Assembly: GCA_932521035.1 (NCBI GenBank) | Contig: OW051494.1 | Location: 1,040,001-1,104,000 of the forward strand | Source: Oscheius dolichura | Taxonomy: Eukaryota; Nematoda; Chromadorea; Rhabditida; Rhabditidae | Length of the DNA: 64,000 nucleotides | Direction of reading: 5' to 3' | Notes under the pieces: generated by a model | The model's database searches: none | What the model saw: only the letters and a program-made list of their open reading frames with translations | What the model was told of the DNA's origin: nothing | In this document: one piece after another, positions 12,867 through 24,881 of the stretch | Layout: each line of letters opens with the position of its first letter | How positions within the stretch are numbered: the stretch's first letter is position 1 | Made by a program: the position numbers and the translations under genes

Positions 12867-12896
12867 TTTTTTTTTTTTTGGGGGGGGGGGGGGGGG
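12867..12896 (+). repeat. T-run followed directly by a G-run
   Basis: Thirteen T residues run straight into seventeen G residues, downstream of the stop of the preceding gene. Such runs are prone to sequencing error, so the exact length is not reliable. Confidence 0.8.
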
Positions 12897-13056
12897 AGAG
12901 AGGGGCTGACAAGAGAACACTGTATACATCCTATTCCCTTTATTACATATCAATCGGCGAGACGTCATTCGATGGTAAAGTCTTTTTAAACTTTACTGGG
13001 GGCTAACACGATCTAATAGTTACCGTCTTAAGTCGTCTCCTCTTTACGACCTTCAT

Positions 13057-13466
13057 CATTTCATCACAATCCCCAGATGGAAGTCATCGGTTTCCCAAAA
13101 TTGATCGAATTTTCCATATCAGATGATGATCATATGGAATTTAGCCACAATCCAAAATTGCAGGAATTACACTTTCCCGCCATGGCTTTGTTTATAATTT
13201 TTAACGGTAATCTCCTGTTTTTAATCAGAGTCTACAAATCTTTTTGAGGTAGTTTGACGGTCGCCAATAATTCAGCCTTGAAGGCGATCAGAATGCCGGC
13301 TATAAAGAGGGTGGAAACGAAAGGTTGGCCTATTTTAAAAATCGAGAAAGATCAATATTAGATCTGACAATTGTACAGAATCCATCATTAGAGGTGATAG
13401 AAATTGACGGGCCACAGTGGATAGACCCTTATCTACCGTATTTCCTCAATATCCAGGGAACTCGTA
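13057..13466 (+). pseudogene. Receptor L-domain gene fragment (three exons)
   Basis: Three segments match the exons at 19598, 19795 and 19937 of the complete L-domain gene: one containing MEVIGFPKL and EFSHNPKLQELHFP, one with LTVANNSALKAI, and one with LTIVQNPSLEVIEIDG that ends at a donor (GTAAGT). The signal peptide, first L-domain half, stalk and membrane segment are missing, so it cannot make the full receptor. It abuts the outer edge of the left duplication arm at about 13468, suggesting a breakpoint within an older L-domain cluster. Confidence 0.65.
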
Positions 13467-13572
13467 AGTGGTAGAGAAGATTAAAATACGCTTTATTGTA
13501 TAGAAAACAATTGAGAATAGAAATAATAAAGTACAGTATACAATAAAGAACGAGTAGAGCTGAATAATACGA

Positions 13573-14800
13573 TCAATAACCCATTCGCATTCGCAATACA
13601 GTAAACCGTACTCTTGGCTGAGAATACATCAATTTAAGCAATTCCTCCATATTCCCAGGTAAAAAATGTTCACCGTTAATTTTGAGAACTTCATCGCCAT
13701 TTCTAATTCCCGCTTTTGCTGCCGGTTCATTATCCGAAACATTTCGCACTCGTCGAGCAAAAGCACAGTATGCAAATATTCCGTATGAATCGAAAATGAT
13801 AGCCGTTTCAAGAAGAGACGAATTAAATCGATAATGCTTTCGTTCTTCTGCTGCAGGGGGCATATCGTATTCAATGTCGAGTGTTTGATAATCCTAAAAG
13901 ATTCAATCGAGTCGCGGGATATCGACCTCGAAGTATAGTCCTTTTCTAACGAATATGTCACGGGATTTAAAGGTCTGTCGCGCCATTCTTCTTCCGACTT
14001 GGTCCCGCAACGGAGACACTTTGAACTCGTGACATATCCATTGGAAACGGACTATATTATAGAACGCAAGAAAATTGAAATTCTTCTTGTCAGGATGCAA
14101 AAAGATTGAAAAGTGTAAGTATAAGTTGTTTTAGGGCACTGTCAGGCTATATGGTACAGAATATTGAACTCACCGTTTTGTGAGGTCGTCGAATAATAAT
14201 CTTTACGTCGTCGCTATCCATTAACAACCATAAACTGCGTTTTTCCTTCTCACTCATCTGCGTGGCATCCTTCCCAGCGATCACAACCAGTTGATCGTTA
14301 TGTAGGGGGTCGTCTTCTTTTTCCGGTTTGCGAACTCCAAAACATGTGAGTATCTGGGTCCCGAAGGCTTCTATCTCTCGCCAATTGTGGACCATCTCAA
14401 TGAGGCGGCTAGACTTCACAAAGAATAACTGGCTACCATGGGCAGCTATGGCATCCTCGCCGAAATGGGATGTCAGGCTGAGGACCGCCTGAGAACGCAT
14501 TTGCATCTAGAACAAGAGGTTGAAATCAGAGTTCTCTATATAAAATAGGTACTTTTCTGATGATTGCCCGAAGAAGAAGGGGAATAATGGAATCCAGTTG
14601 AATTTCCATGACTTCCGTAGGAAATACAGCGGCAGATATTGAAATGGCTATCGAGGAGTGGGGTAAACAGGACGCAATTGTCGACGGAGTATACTCGCTT
14701 TTCTACAGTAACCCCGCTGTCCAGATGGGATTTATCAGCTCTAAATATTAAAAATCCACCTTTAAAAGCCACAAAATCAATACTTCCTCGCGTCGGACAT
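13573..14800 (-). pseudogene. PDZ-domain protein gene, left-arm copy, frameshifted
   Basis: This is the counterpart of the intact gene at 33577-34769. The last exon encodes a PDZ-like domain (NVSDNEPAAKAGIRNGDEVL, then INGEHF). An upstream exon encodes the conserved block starting MQMRSQAVLSLTSHFGEDAI. In the second exon this copy has a 9-base insertion after the acceptor and lacks two bases present in the right copy (TGTAGAAAAGCG versus TGTAGATAAAAGCG), shifting the frame so the first exon no longer joins the rest. The acceptor before HPDKKNF (TTTTTCAAG in the right arm) is also altered; a nearby AAG could substitute. Probably a pseudogene, although translation from an internal ATG is possible. 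Confidence 0.65.
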
Positions 14801-15022
14801 GCTTTTTCTGCCGTGTCCCTTGATTATGAGATACAGAATGTTCGATGAGTCGCTATTAGACAGCTGACCCCAGAGAAATCCCAGTTGTCGCTATTAGAAG
14901 GAGCCGGTGATCCTTTGCTCTGTTTCCTCTGTTAAACACAATTGAACACGTTATTATCCGTCTCCCTACGTCTCCTGATCCATGCGGAACACAAGGACCA
15001 GTCGTTTCTGGACCTTTTGCCG

Positions 15023-15407
15023 CTAAATGATCATGATTTTCCGATTCACAGCCTCAAAATTCAAAAAGCCAAGAACATTTGAACGCAGAATGGTCAAAAA
15101 AGGCCCAGAAACGTTTGGCCCTTGTTTTGGAAGTGGAGGCGAGGACAGGAAAGAAGACAAGGAATACCAACAGAACTTTTTCGTCTGTGGTATTGGAGCC
15201 AAAAAAGGAAAAAGAGGAGAACGACTTGGGAGCCTCCTCTTCTTGGAGTAAAACATAAAACAGGCCAATGGGCCACCAGGGACAACTGTCCACAGGGGAA
15301 TAGAGCTTGTACGCCTAGACATCACAGTATCGGACGAGCTTCTTTGTCTTCTTTTCCGGTTAATAGGCTTGAATTCCTTCCAGACCCAGTAGAACAGTAT
15401 CTGCACC
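15023..15407 (-). CDS. Uncertain exon, identical in both duplication arms
   Basis: After an acceptor (GATTTTCAG) the frame reads VQILFYWVWKEFKPINRKRR and continues to a stop about 130 codons later, Lys/Arg- and Pro/Ser-rich. The right arm carries the same reading at 32970-33354. It could be a further exon of the membrane-protein gene at 15531 or of a separate short gene: a join from WKK before a GTACGT donor works in frame locally, but the frame upstream meets a stop. Conservation alone is weak evidence because the flanking non-coding DNA is equally identical. I do not recognise a family. Confidence 0.3.
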
Positions 15408-15530
15408 CTGAAAATCAAGCTATACAATTGAAAAATCCTTCAAATAGCCGTATTCCCGCTCCATCTTTTCAATTTCTAGCCCCCAAAAGATAATTCAACG
15501 TACTTCTTCCAAGAATCCGGTTCAATCGGA

Positions 15531-16374
15531 TCAAAACTCGACAGGTCTTGACTTGTCAACGAAGATCAGAGCGGCCGGGACGGAACTCCGTTGAAGATGA
15601 CGTCTACTCCAAAAAGGGGGGCCGGCGTCTCTCCTCTTCTCTACTGGACGACGGCAGGCCGACGGAGCTGGAGCCGTTTCCTTCTCTTCTTCTTGTTCCT
15701 TTAGCCTCTTTCCTCCATTTCCACCGTGGTTAACATTTAGCCCTTCTTTATGACTGTCAGCCTGCTTATTTACATTTCTTCTGGACAGAGTCGCATAAAA
15801 TAAAAGTTTTATAAGAAGTTGACCAATAAAGAGGCAGATCACGGGAAGAAGGAGCACCAGTATGGTATATAGGAAAGGGAGGATTAGGGGGAGAATTATG
15901 CTGGATACTATCGCAATAATTATGGATCTATATGGTATGTCGAATTGCTGAACTTCTATTGAAAATTGTCCTGATTTTTTTAGAAGAAAAACGTTCTCCT
16001 CGAAGTTTTTTGTTCGCCGACTCCTCTCCAGAGCATCTTCTCGTAAGCGGAGTATCAGCTCCATTCCTCTGCTGCCAGTAAAGAGAAAACGGCAAGCGGC
16101 CCGGGGAGACATCTGGAATTACCGTAACCAGAGGTATACAACCCGTTTCAACTAAAAAATACTTAGAATCCGCCCAGCTGGCTTGACGTGGGAAACCCGC
16201 CCCTACGCTTACCTTTTTAATTATTTTCTCTATAAAAAGTATTGGAATAGCGGGAGAATATAGATCAATTGGTTGTTTGTCAGGGGTTTTGAATAAGGCG
16301 AATAGAAATCGAGGCATTCCTCCAAGAGAGCGGGAAAGATGCGGGCGTAAACAGAACTGATAAGCATCTGTCAT
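15531..16374 (-). CDS. FLFTG-type membrane protein with possible F-box-like first exon (247 aa), left copy
   Basis: Exon 1 (16374-16213) encodes 54 residues ending IDLYSPAIPILFIEKIIKK at a phase-0 donor (GTAAGC). Exon 2 (16112-15531) starts MSPRAACRFLFTGSRGMEL and continues to a hydrophobic stretch (IIIAIVSSIILPLILPFLY and LLLPVICLFIGQLL, roughly one or two membrane passes), then a Lys/Glu-rich tail. The right arm has a nearly identical intact copy at 32003-32846. A diverged paralogue with the same two-exon layout and an RFLFTGRRGL motif is at 44973-45478. The exon-1 pattern (LP..L...II.K) is loosely F-box-like; this is inference. No known family was recognised. Confidence 0.65.
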
Positions 16375-16475
16375 GGGGAGCCATTGTTTTCGATGCCAGG
16401 GGGATTTTACTAACTATTAGGAAGTTAGAAACTATGAGGAAAGGACAGTGTACATCTCACAAATTTTATTAGAAA

Positions 16476-18545
16476 TCAATCGGAGAGACGTGGAAACTTC
16501 TGCCTTCCTTCTGGCTCCTCCAAAATGGAGAGCACCTCCCTCATACGGAGTCGCTCCGACGCCTTCCCTGGCCAACAACTAAAACATTTCCATATTTCCC
16601 TCCCGAATTCCCCTACCTCCGGATGAGGGAGTCGATCGGTTTTCCTTCTAGGGGTGGCCGGCTCTCGTCATTCAGAATCAGCTTGGCCGTCTCCTCCACG
16701 AAGAATCTCAAGGGGAACTTCTCCGGCTTGTAGGGCTCTCTGGAAAGGGAATTGTTAGATAAAGAAGGAGAGGAAATACTCACCGGCTGTAAAATATATA
16801 ATACAGCGTGAGCCCGAAGGAATACACATCCGCGCTGAGGCCATAGTTGCGACGGAGGAAGAGCTCGGGGGCGGAAAAGGCCAGGTTGCCAATCCTGGAA
16901 TTGGGAACAGAGAAAATGGAGGATAAGGAAGGAGACTCACCCCTTGCCGTGCTTTATCCCCATCCCAACCCGGGTCGTCAGGCCGAAGTCGCCCAATTTC
17001 AAAGACCTATTTGTGGCGGTAAGAAGCACACTGAAAAGTCATTGTTAAAATAAATATAGGGTTATTTCCCTCACTTGAGGGGCTTAACATCTCGATGCAA
17101 GAGGCGCTTGGCGTGCATATAGACCAGGGCCTTGGCCAGGTGGAGGGTCCACGTGTTGAGGAGGGCCTCCTCATTGACCGGGTTCTGGCTGATGTCTACA
17201 AATTTATTTATCGATTTATCCCAATTTAATCAAATGCTTACGGTCCCAGAGATCGCCTCCGTCCATCAACTCGAGGAGGATTCCGACGGGCTACTCGGGA
17301 CGGACGGAATGGATGCCGGCGAGGGTCCGGACCATATTCGGGTGCTCCTTCAACTCGAGGCCGAAGCCAATCTCCCTCCTCCCTTTCTCCATGTCACTCT
17401 CCTCCATTACCGGATCCGTGAACCACTTGGCCACAACCTCCCTGGAATAAGAAGGTTCTATAAAAACGAAAAGAGTAATAGGCCCTACCCGTAGTGGCGG
17501 TGGCTGACCCGGAAGACGGCTCCGAATCCTCCCTGGCCGAGGAGATCTCCTTTTTGGAGGGAAGAGGCGGGGACAGACAGGAGAGCTGAAGGGGGAGGAC
17601 ACTCTTAAGAGGGCATTTTAAAGGACTGACCGGCAAGAGAAGGAGAAGAAAGTATGCCTTCCCCGGCGCTTGCCTGACAGGCTACGGCGTCCCGTCTCCC
17701 GGCCATCTTCTTCTCCAAATATTCCAGCAGCTCCCGGATCTCTGAATAGATGGAAATATTGGAATATAGAGAAGATTCTCACTCTCAATCAGGTAGTAAC
17801 ATCCAATAATTATCCTCCTCCTGAAGAAGAAGACCAAAAGAAGTTGGGAAGCAACTCCGAGGAGGGAACCGACGACGATCAAGGGAGTCACCCACCTGAA
17901 ATTGAGAGATATTGGGGCAGGAAGGAGGATAAACCAAGAAGAAGGCTTGTTCTCCTTTTTCTCCTCAATAGAGTGGCATTCTCTGATGGTGGAACCGGGA
18001 ACCAAGCCGGCAAGGGTTTTCTCCTGGAAGTGGGGGACATCACACAGCCGGAGGACTGAATATGGCGGGCTATCTTTCTTATAGAATAATTTCCTACCCT
18101 TCAGACTCTTCCTGGAACCTGTACCGAAAGAGATGGTGGGCAAAGAAGTCGATGGGCCAAATTCAAGAGTATCTGGAAGATGTTTTCGGTATTAACCAGA
18201 CTGTATCCTCCTTACCGCCGGCAAAGTCATTCAAAACAGGGAATGATAGGGATGCCACAGAGCCGGACACGGAGGAGGTTCCTTTAAATAAAAAGGTCAC
18301 AAGAGCAATTACTCGATTAAACCTGTCCAGTCCCAATTTTTCAAGCTGCTGAATACCACACTGGACGAACTATCTCCACCCAAAATGAGAGGGCACGAAA
18401 TATGGATTACGTCGTGGAAGAACGGATGGTTTTGGCGGATTGAAGCCAAGTTTAGTCGGAATCCATCGATGCATTTAATGATGTCACACGTTTTAATAAT
18501 ATCTTCCACAGTTCCGCTTTGGCCATTGATGCCTTTGCCTGAAAA
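16476..18545 (-). CDS. Receptor-like protein kinase with one membrane segment
   Basis: Phosphotransferase domain with all key residues in place: glycine loop GQGGFGAVF (about 17515-17541), VVAKWF with the catalytic Lys, HRDVKPLN (17079-17098, the Asn completed across an intron), DFG (16982-16990), APE (16864-16872), DVYSFG, and a C-lobe ending RMREVLSILEE. Upstream is a hydrophobic span (TPLIVVGSLLGVASQLLLVF) followed by Arg residues, and before it a Ser/Thr-rich segment and a Cys-containing exon (TCDIIKCIDG, HISCPLILGG). The layout therefore suggests a type I receptor kinase, TKL-like in its HRDVKPLNVLL loop. No start codon was identified upstream of 18545, and one junction after the membrane exon could not be resolved, so the 5' structure is approximate. 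It lies head-to-head with the L-domain gene starting at 18649. The right arm lost the kinase part. Confidence 0.7.
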
Positions 18546-18648
18546 AAAACAGGGAAAGTCATTTGATTTTGGCGTTTTCCCGGGGAAATATCTCGAAGAC
18601 GCGCTCTAACGGGATTGAGGCAGTCAATCTGTCATTTCTACCATCAGA

Positions 18649-21217
18649 ATGCGGCTGTTTCTAATTGTTCTACTGCTTTTGATCCAGGCTACAGTATTCT
18701 GCCGGGCACAAGATAAAAGATGTCAGTTTTGAAGAAGAGTAGGGGTGATAGACCTTCTTTAGGCGATCCAGAACCCAACCAGACGGTAACAAAAATAGTA
18801 GAACTGTGTCGGGACAACCAGCGCTTCATGGGATGGTTTCATGACCATATTAAATTGGAAAATATGAGCCAGGAGGACTTTGACACTATTTTTGGGCGTA
18901 CTACATACCTAATGGGAAATCTTGAAATTGTTGCCAGCACTGCTAAACGGATGGTCTTCCCCGAATTGCAAAAGTATTCGTTCTTTGGTGAGTCCTTTCG
19001 GCGGCGACTTGGACCGCTTACATGAAACTGCCCGTGGCTTGCTCTACATGCCCCAGGGATTAATTTCTATAGTAAAACTGCCCCTAAGGCAGGTGGAACA
19101 GGCTGTGGACAGCTTCGTTTGGTAGGCAGCAGGGCTGTGCGGATCACTTTCGTACGAAATGTCGCCGGGCTCACGTGATCTCGCTAAAAAATAGGTGTTT
19201 TGTACTGAAAATTTGGTCTTATATATCTAAAGGAAAACCGACGACGTTGGCTACATATATCAGGAAAAATAAAAAGTAATTCCTTTCTGGCAACGGAGCT
19301 ATAAGCCATGGGAAAAATGATCCGAAAAAACTGATCCGTACGCAATTATCCGAAATCCGGATAATTTTATTTTTCGGATAACCGTGATTTTCTCTGTATT
19401 TGTTGGCAGGAATAATATTTATTCTTCTGATAATGGTTGCCAACAAACATGGCGATATTATAGAAACCAAAAAATAAGCGTTTCTTCAAGCGATGGTATT
19501 TGTTTCTTCGATTGCGTGAGGACAAGCGTGCTGATCCGAAAAAATGATCCGCACAGCCCTGGTAGGCAGACTTGTCGCTTGCCCATTTTTCGTTTAGAAA
19601 ATTCATCATTTCATCACAATCCCGAGCTGGAAGTCATCGGTTTTCCAAAACTAACTGACATCTACACATCCGATGACCATATGGAATTTAGCCACAATCC
19701 AAAATTGAAGGAATTACAATTTCCCGTCTTGGCATTTCTTACTCTTTTTGATGGTAATGCTTCGTTTTTAATATGGAATAGAAAGTATGTTAAGGTAATC
19801 TGACCATTGCGAACAATTCAGCCCTGAAGGCGATCAGACTGTCGGTTATAAAGAGGGCGGAAATGAAAGGTGGGCGGTACTTTTATGGTTAAACTCTATA
19901 GTACACTTTAAAAACAAGGAATAGCTTCAATTTTAGATCTGACAATTGTACAGAATCCATCACTAGAACTGATAGAAATTGATGGCTCGGGGGTGTCGGA
20001 GCCGAAGGATGTACAGCGTTTTCTCAATGTGCAAGGAACGTGTGAGTTTATGGTCTTTTTTATGAATTGGGGGATGTTATAGGGAGGATAGAGGGGAATG
20101 AATGGCTGAGGAATGTTACTGTCACACACAGGGAGCCGGAGAAGCCGGTCATTGTACAAAGTAGGGAATTATAGAGAGAAATGGACTAAAATGGAATTAT
20201 AGAAATGGAAATTAGGAAGAATAGAAGGCTGGAGAGTATTCCTTATACATTTACGAAGAGTAATATGGAGATGTGGATCGAGGGGAATCCTCGACTGGAG
20301 AGAGGGGTGCTGGAGGGGCTGAGGAGGGCGGCCGATGCCAGCCGGGGTCGGATCCAAGACTACGGGGAGTGTATTTTGGATGGACCGATGACAGAGCTGT
20401 CCCTCCTGGATGACTGTGTCTATATTTACGGCAATCTGAGGCTGGGGCCGGGGGCGAGGGGGCCCGTCTCGGTCAGACTCGCCCGGGTCGAGGGACACGT
20501 CTTCTCCGGGGACCTGGAGATGGAACGGCTCGAATTCCTCTTGGACACGGAGATTGGAGGACGATTTGGTGGGAATGGAGTTATTTTGGAGGAGAATTCG
20601 ATATTTAGAGAGTGATCTGTGTGACTTCGACTATTCCCGGTTCAGGGCGGCCAAGAAGGGCGTCAGGAAGAGTTGTACGGAGGAGGAGACGGCGGGGACG
20701 AGTGGGAGGACAGAGGAGACGACGAGGAGGACAACGGGGAGGACGACAGTGACTGTGGACGAGACTACTGGGACAACAGGAGGGAGAGAAGAGACCAGCC
20801 AGACTACAGTAATCACGGAGGAGACGGAGACGGCCACAGCTAGGACAAGAACGGAGGAGACGACGACGGGAGGAGCCTCGACAGGGAGCAGTACTCAATT
20901 TGTGACAATAAGTGACAGCCTGGTGGGAATATCTACCAGTTCGGAAAAGGAAAGACGGAAAAGCGACGCTGTCCTCACCCGGTAGGTCGTCCTCTTCCCC
21001 TCCAAAACCCCCAAAAATCCCCAGAATTGTGATAATTTGTGTCGCCGTCGCCCTGCTCCTCTCCGTCGGAATGGGTCTCTTTTTCTGTTGGAGGAAATTG
21101 AAAAAGGAGGAGGAAAAGCCGAAAAAGACGGGAGAAGAGTCGCCGAGTGGGTCGAGCAGCAGCCAGAACTCGTCCTCCAGTCGGCCGAGTCCCGCCGACG
21201 CGAGGAAGACGCCGTGA
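18649..21217 (+). CDS. Receptor L-domain type I membrane protein (530 aa)
   Basis: Nine exons join in frame: 18649-18721, 18763-18987, 19598-19753, 19795-19869, 19937-20039, 20132-20160, 20203-20568, 20609-20981, 21025-21217. The protein has a signal peptide (MRLFLIVLLLLIQATVFCRA). L-domain-type repeats follow (NLEIVASTAKRMVFPEL, EVIGFPKL, GNLTIANNSALKAI, DLTIVQNPSLELIEIDG, SNMEMWIEGNPRL), then a Cys-containing segment ending VRKSC. A long Thr/Glu-rich mucin-like stalk leads to a single membrane helix (IVIICVAVALLLSVGMGLFF) and a short Lys/Ser-rich tail. No kinase domain is attached, as in the nematode irld (insulin/EGF-receptor L-domain) expansion; ligand binding is inferred. Intron 2 was enlarged by a hAT MITE. 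A decayed copy is at 30764-31559, and fragments are at 13057 and 25856. Confidence 0.85.
19130..19561. mobile_element. 432-bp hAT-type MITE in intron 2 of the L-domain gene
   Basis: Terminal inverted repeats CAGGGCTGTGCGGATCA and TGATCCGCACAGCCCTG are perfect, and GTAGGCAG is duplicated at 19122-19129 and 19562-19569. An 8-bp duplication fitting nTnnnnAn and ends starting CAGGG are diagnostic of hAT transposition. There is no transposase frame, so it is non-autonomous. The orthologous intron in the right arm (near 31190) is about 45 bases and lacks it, so insertion post-dates the duplication or the element was lost with flanking DNA. Confidence 0.9.
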
Positions 21218-21570
21218 GGGAAGGGGGCAGGGAGGAGATTGATTACAAATAAAGTATCCTTATTTGTGGTCTTGAAGGGAAGGAATTGGAGGGGAAAGGG
21301 GAGACAGACTCACAATTGACTCCTTCTGGCTGGCCGACGGGTAGCGAGGGAATAATTCGAATAAAAATAGAAAACACCATAATTTTCAAATACATGACGC
21401 TTCTTCTTTTCTGTCGAATTATTTTCAATTTCCGAAGAAAAAAAGAAGAAGTGTAAGTGTGTCGACAGTGGATGTTTCTCCCGGCCCGGCACAGTCATCC
21501 TCCCCGAAAATTTCCTTATGCCACAAATTGTGTTTTTATTTTATTCATTAAACATATATTCAGTCAATTA

Positions 21571-24161
21571 AAGGTATTACCTAGTAAATGCCATTTAAAC
21601 AGGGTAAATGCCCAGAATGAGGAGGGATCCTAACAGATCTCCGTAGAGGCTACAGCCTCCTTGGATTTCTGGACCAATGCCCATTTTCTTGGCCTTCTTG
21701 GCCCCAGGGGTCTTACAACTCGAGCAGTTCCTTTTCCAATAACCGCCAAAGGGTCACGAGGGTCTGGAGCGTCTCTCTCTCTACTCTACTCCCATTTCCC
21801 ACCGCCTGACGCAATCCTTTACCACGAGAAGATCAGAAGCTTGTAATTGAGAGCGGGTAGTATTGTTTTCCCCCAGTCTTCCTCGTATATTTTTTGTCCC
21901 CTCCTCCCTCGACACATTCCACGAGTCAACACAGGTTAAGTGACGAATTTATGGCCTCTGACAAGCCGGGGAAGCTTCAACATGTGACCGGCATGTTCTT
22001 GGATCCGTCTCCTCCTTCCTCTCTCTCAATCTCAAACCACACACACGTGTTATGTCATAGGGCGTCATCCGCCGCCGTTATTATATATTACCCCGTCTTT
22101 AGCGTAAGGATTAGACCTTTTAGGTTAGCAATCATAAAACGATTCCTGTTTTTAAAATCTTATTGGTCAAAAGATCCCGAATCCTATTTCGTTCCGTTAG
22201 AAACGAGCTATACTTTTCTTTTCTCAGCCTCCATTCGGTTTTCAACCAAAAGGACAGCGCTCCTGTTCGAAATCTGAAGTAGAACTGCCCTTGGCTCATC
22301 TCACCTACCCAAGAAGCAGTTTATTAGAGAAATATTGATTTGGAGTGGTCAAAGAGGCTTTCTATAAGGGATCGTTGATGTCCTGTCTTTCTTGCATGGC
22401 TGGAATGGGGCCAGTCTTGTGCAGATGGTTCTTGACCTATCTGCTCCCCTCTAGGCTCTTTCTAGACCAGCCTGTCGGCCGTTCCAAGCCAATTTCTTCT
22501 GTTTACCGTTCTAAAATGCTTCCTGAACCTTTCTGATTGGAATAGTTGTTGAGGAGACGGTCTTGTGAATGTCCAGGGTCAGGGATCAGAGTTCTCCCGC
22601 CTACCAGCTGGAAAATAAACCAGATGGTCGGGCAAATTCGAGAGGGGTTCGCAACTTTGCTCTCTTCAATCTATTCTCTAGAGTTTGTGGCATATTGGGT
22701 TGGTAACTTGTTCTTTATCCAGTTCCTCCAAGAATTCCAGAAATTTTTGGTTCTAAAAGTTCATTTTCAGTACAGAAGCACTCAATGCCCCTGGCCGCCC
22801 CCTCTTCATCTTTAGTTTGGTGGCGCGGCTTCAAAGGGAGACTATTCTCAAGCCATATCCTAACCAATTTCGGAGGCTTTGAAAAGAGAAAGATAGCAAT
22901 ACAAAGAAGCTGTAATCTTTTATAAAATACGCGGATAGACTTCTCCCTCTTCAATTTTCAGAGCTTTTCCCTAGCGCCGGATCATTTCACGGGTCAAGAG
23001 TTGCCCCCGTTGACCTTTCCCCTCTCTGCATCCTTCCAGCTGCAAATTTAAAGAGTAATACTCGTCCGCCGCAGCTGCAAGAGACATGCAAAGATGTTTT
23101 GCGTAAAATCAGTATCATCTGCTGCTTGCCGCTGGCTGCAAAAGTTGCGACTCTAAAGGAGGAATTTCATCATCCTGACGAAAAGAGGAGTCTTATTTAC
23201 CACACTGGTCAAAGAAGGACTTTCACATCCTGGATACATTTTTATGAAATCTTTGCCTTTGATCTGCTCCCCAGCTAGACCCAGCTGTCCACGAGACCGT
23301 CCACCCCGGGTCACATTTTGTTCCCAATGAACCCATAGTCCCAAGAATCGACCAAGAGCATAACAGCATCCAAAAAAGACCCTAATACGGCCCAAAAGCC
23401 GAGTTAGGGCCATTTTTCGAGTTAGAGCCGGATTTCGACCTTTCCAAAGCCTTTTACACCTTCCTGCCTTCAAAATTCCGTAATAAATGGCTCAAATTCA
23501 AGGGCAGGGATAACAATTCCACTAAAAAACCAGTGAAAACAGAATCCCGAGGATTTTTTGACCAGGGACCCTAGAAAACTGCCCCACTAGGTTCCTATGG
23601 CTGCTTCAAAGACTCCTGTTCATCTCTGATCTTGCTCTATTCTTCTACTGACTGAATTTGTTGTCCTCTCACCAATAATCTCCCTGACTCAGCATTAATA
23701 TCAGTATGGAGTGAGTAGGCCAGCTTATCGGAAAAAAGCGGGGATGTTTTTCAAATTTAAGCTTGAAACAGTCGCCGTTCCGGGCTTATCTCAATCACGG
23801 GGCATTGTTTAAGCTGGAGTATGAAAAAAAAACAGTATATAAACCGGGGTAATGGTGGTGGGATCATATAGAACTGAAAACGGGATCATGATCCCGCAAG
23901 ACTCCGATATTTCGGATTTTTGTGGCTTTTAACCCATTCTATCGCTCATTATTTCTCCCCTTTTCCCTTTTTAAACAGGATACTGTAGTTTCAAACCTTT
24001 TCTACCTTTAAATTTGAATTTAAAAGTCCAAAAAAAGCGAGAAAATGACCCCGCCGTCCTGTGACCAACTCACCTTATTCAGTTCTCTTCCAATTTCCCG
24101 CCTCCCACTTGAGTTTTGAACTTTCCCCCTCAATTTCATTAACCCACTACAAATTTAGACG
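21571..24161. other. Spacer DNA without a recognised gene
   Basis: Between the left arm and the first spacer gene no convincing exon is seen. Open frames are short, in different frames and without recognisable motifs. No complete MITE was noticed here. Confidence 0.5.
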
Positions 24162-24512
24162 ATGAGCTGTCTACCCCTGCTTCTGTCCCTCCTCCTGGTG
24201 GCCATAACCGCCGCTCGTCCCACCCTCTCCGACTCTACGGCCTCCAAAGAGAAGGCGACTGCCATCGAGCTCGGAGACACCATCGTCCTGCCGACGAATT
24301 TCCCCACTCCAGAAGGATATAACGTACACTTTCCCCCCTATTGAATAGACTAAAAAGTTGTGGTTCAGATAGCCCGCCATATGTTAGAAGTAGACCATCG
24401 GGAGAAGATGAACGAGCGACGGCAGATAGAGGCCAAGTTCGAAGAGGCCAACAAGAAAACGGCCAATAAATACTGGGTCTACTGGCTGATAATGTCAAGG
24501 ATCCTCGGCTGA
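24162..24512 (+). CDS. Small secreted protein (101 aa)
   Basis: Two exons, 24162-24323 and 24369-24512, join in phase 0 through a GTACAC...TTCAG intron. The N-terminus MSCLPLLLSLLLVAITAARP is a clear signal peptide with a likely cut after the Ala-Ala region. The mature part is charged (RHMLEVDHREKMNERRQIEA) and ends WVYWLIMSRILG. No Cys is present after the signal and no domain is recognised. It stands alone, with a 5S gene about 250 bases downstream on the same strand. Confidence 0.6.
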
Positions 24513-24762
24513 CAACGGCCAACTTTTTTTGTCTACTGTATATATTTTATTCTCATGGAACTAACTGTCGCTGACTGCTTCCCAGATGGGAACAGCGGCC
24601 TCACCGGATCATATATGTCATTCCCTTGTATTATATACCTCGTTTTACCTCGCTTTCTGATGTTCTTTACAGTGAAATATACCCTTTGAAATTGGTTTAT
24701 TGCTGGTCAGAAAATGCTGGGAAAGTGGGAAACACCAGTCACTGGGTGGGAAGAAGGTTTTC

Positions 24763-24881
24763 GCTTACGGCCATACCACGTTGAAAGTACGCCATCCCGT
24801 CCGATCTGGCAAGTCAAGCAACGTTGGGCCCGGTTAGTACTTGGATCGGAGACGGCTTGGGAATCCCGGGTGTCGTAAGCT
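24763..24881 (+). rRNA. 5S ribosomal RNA
   Basis: A 119-base match to the nematode 5S sequence: begins GCTTACGGCCATACCACG, contains CCATCCCGTCCGATCTGGCA and AGTACTTGGATCGGAGACGG, and ends TGTCGTAAGCT, whose end pairs with the start. A T-run follows (TTTTTGTTTT), the usual Pol III terminator. The 119-bp gene is identical in sequence to the copy at 44718. No spliced-leader gene is seen beside it. Confidence 0.95.

Larger units (their letters stand above)
13468..21570 (+). repeat. Left arm of a large inverted segmental duplication
   Basis: The reverse complement of this 8.1-kb block matches 30410-34874 in the same order. The outer edge is where the match to 34874 stops (CTCTACCA shared); the inner edge is CAGTCAATTA near 21570. 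The left arm has about 3.6 kb absent from the right arm: the kinase domain (about 16.46-18.31 kb), most of the L-domain exons (about 19.64-20.85 kb) and an intronic hAT MITE. Identity is patchy: nearly identical at 15.0-16.4 and 20.9-21.5 kb, clearly diverged at 13.6-14.0 and 18.3-19.0 kb. Confidence 0.9.

Noticed and set aside
20605-20898. Long open frames opposite the Thr-rich stalk
   Set aside because: Complement of ACG/GAG-rich codons gives Val/Arg/Pro-rich frames with no stops. The sense strand has the spliced L-domain gene.
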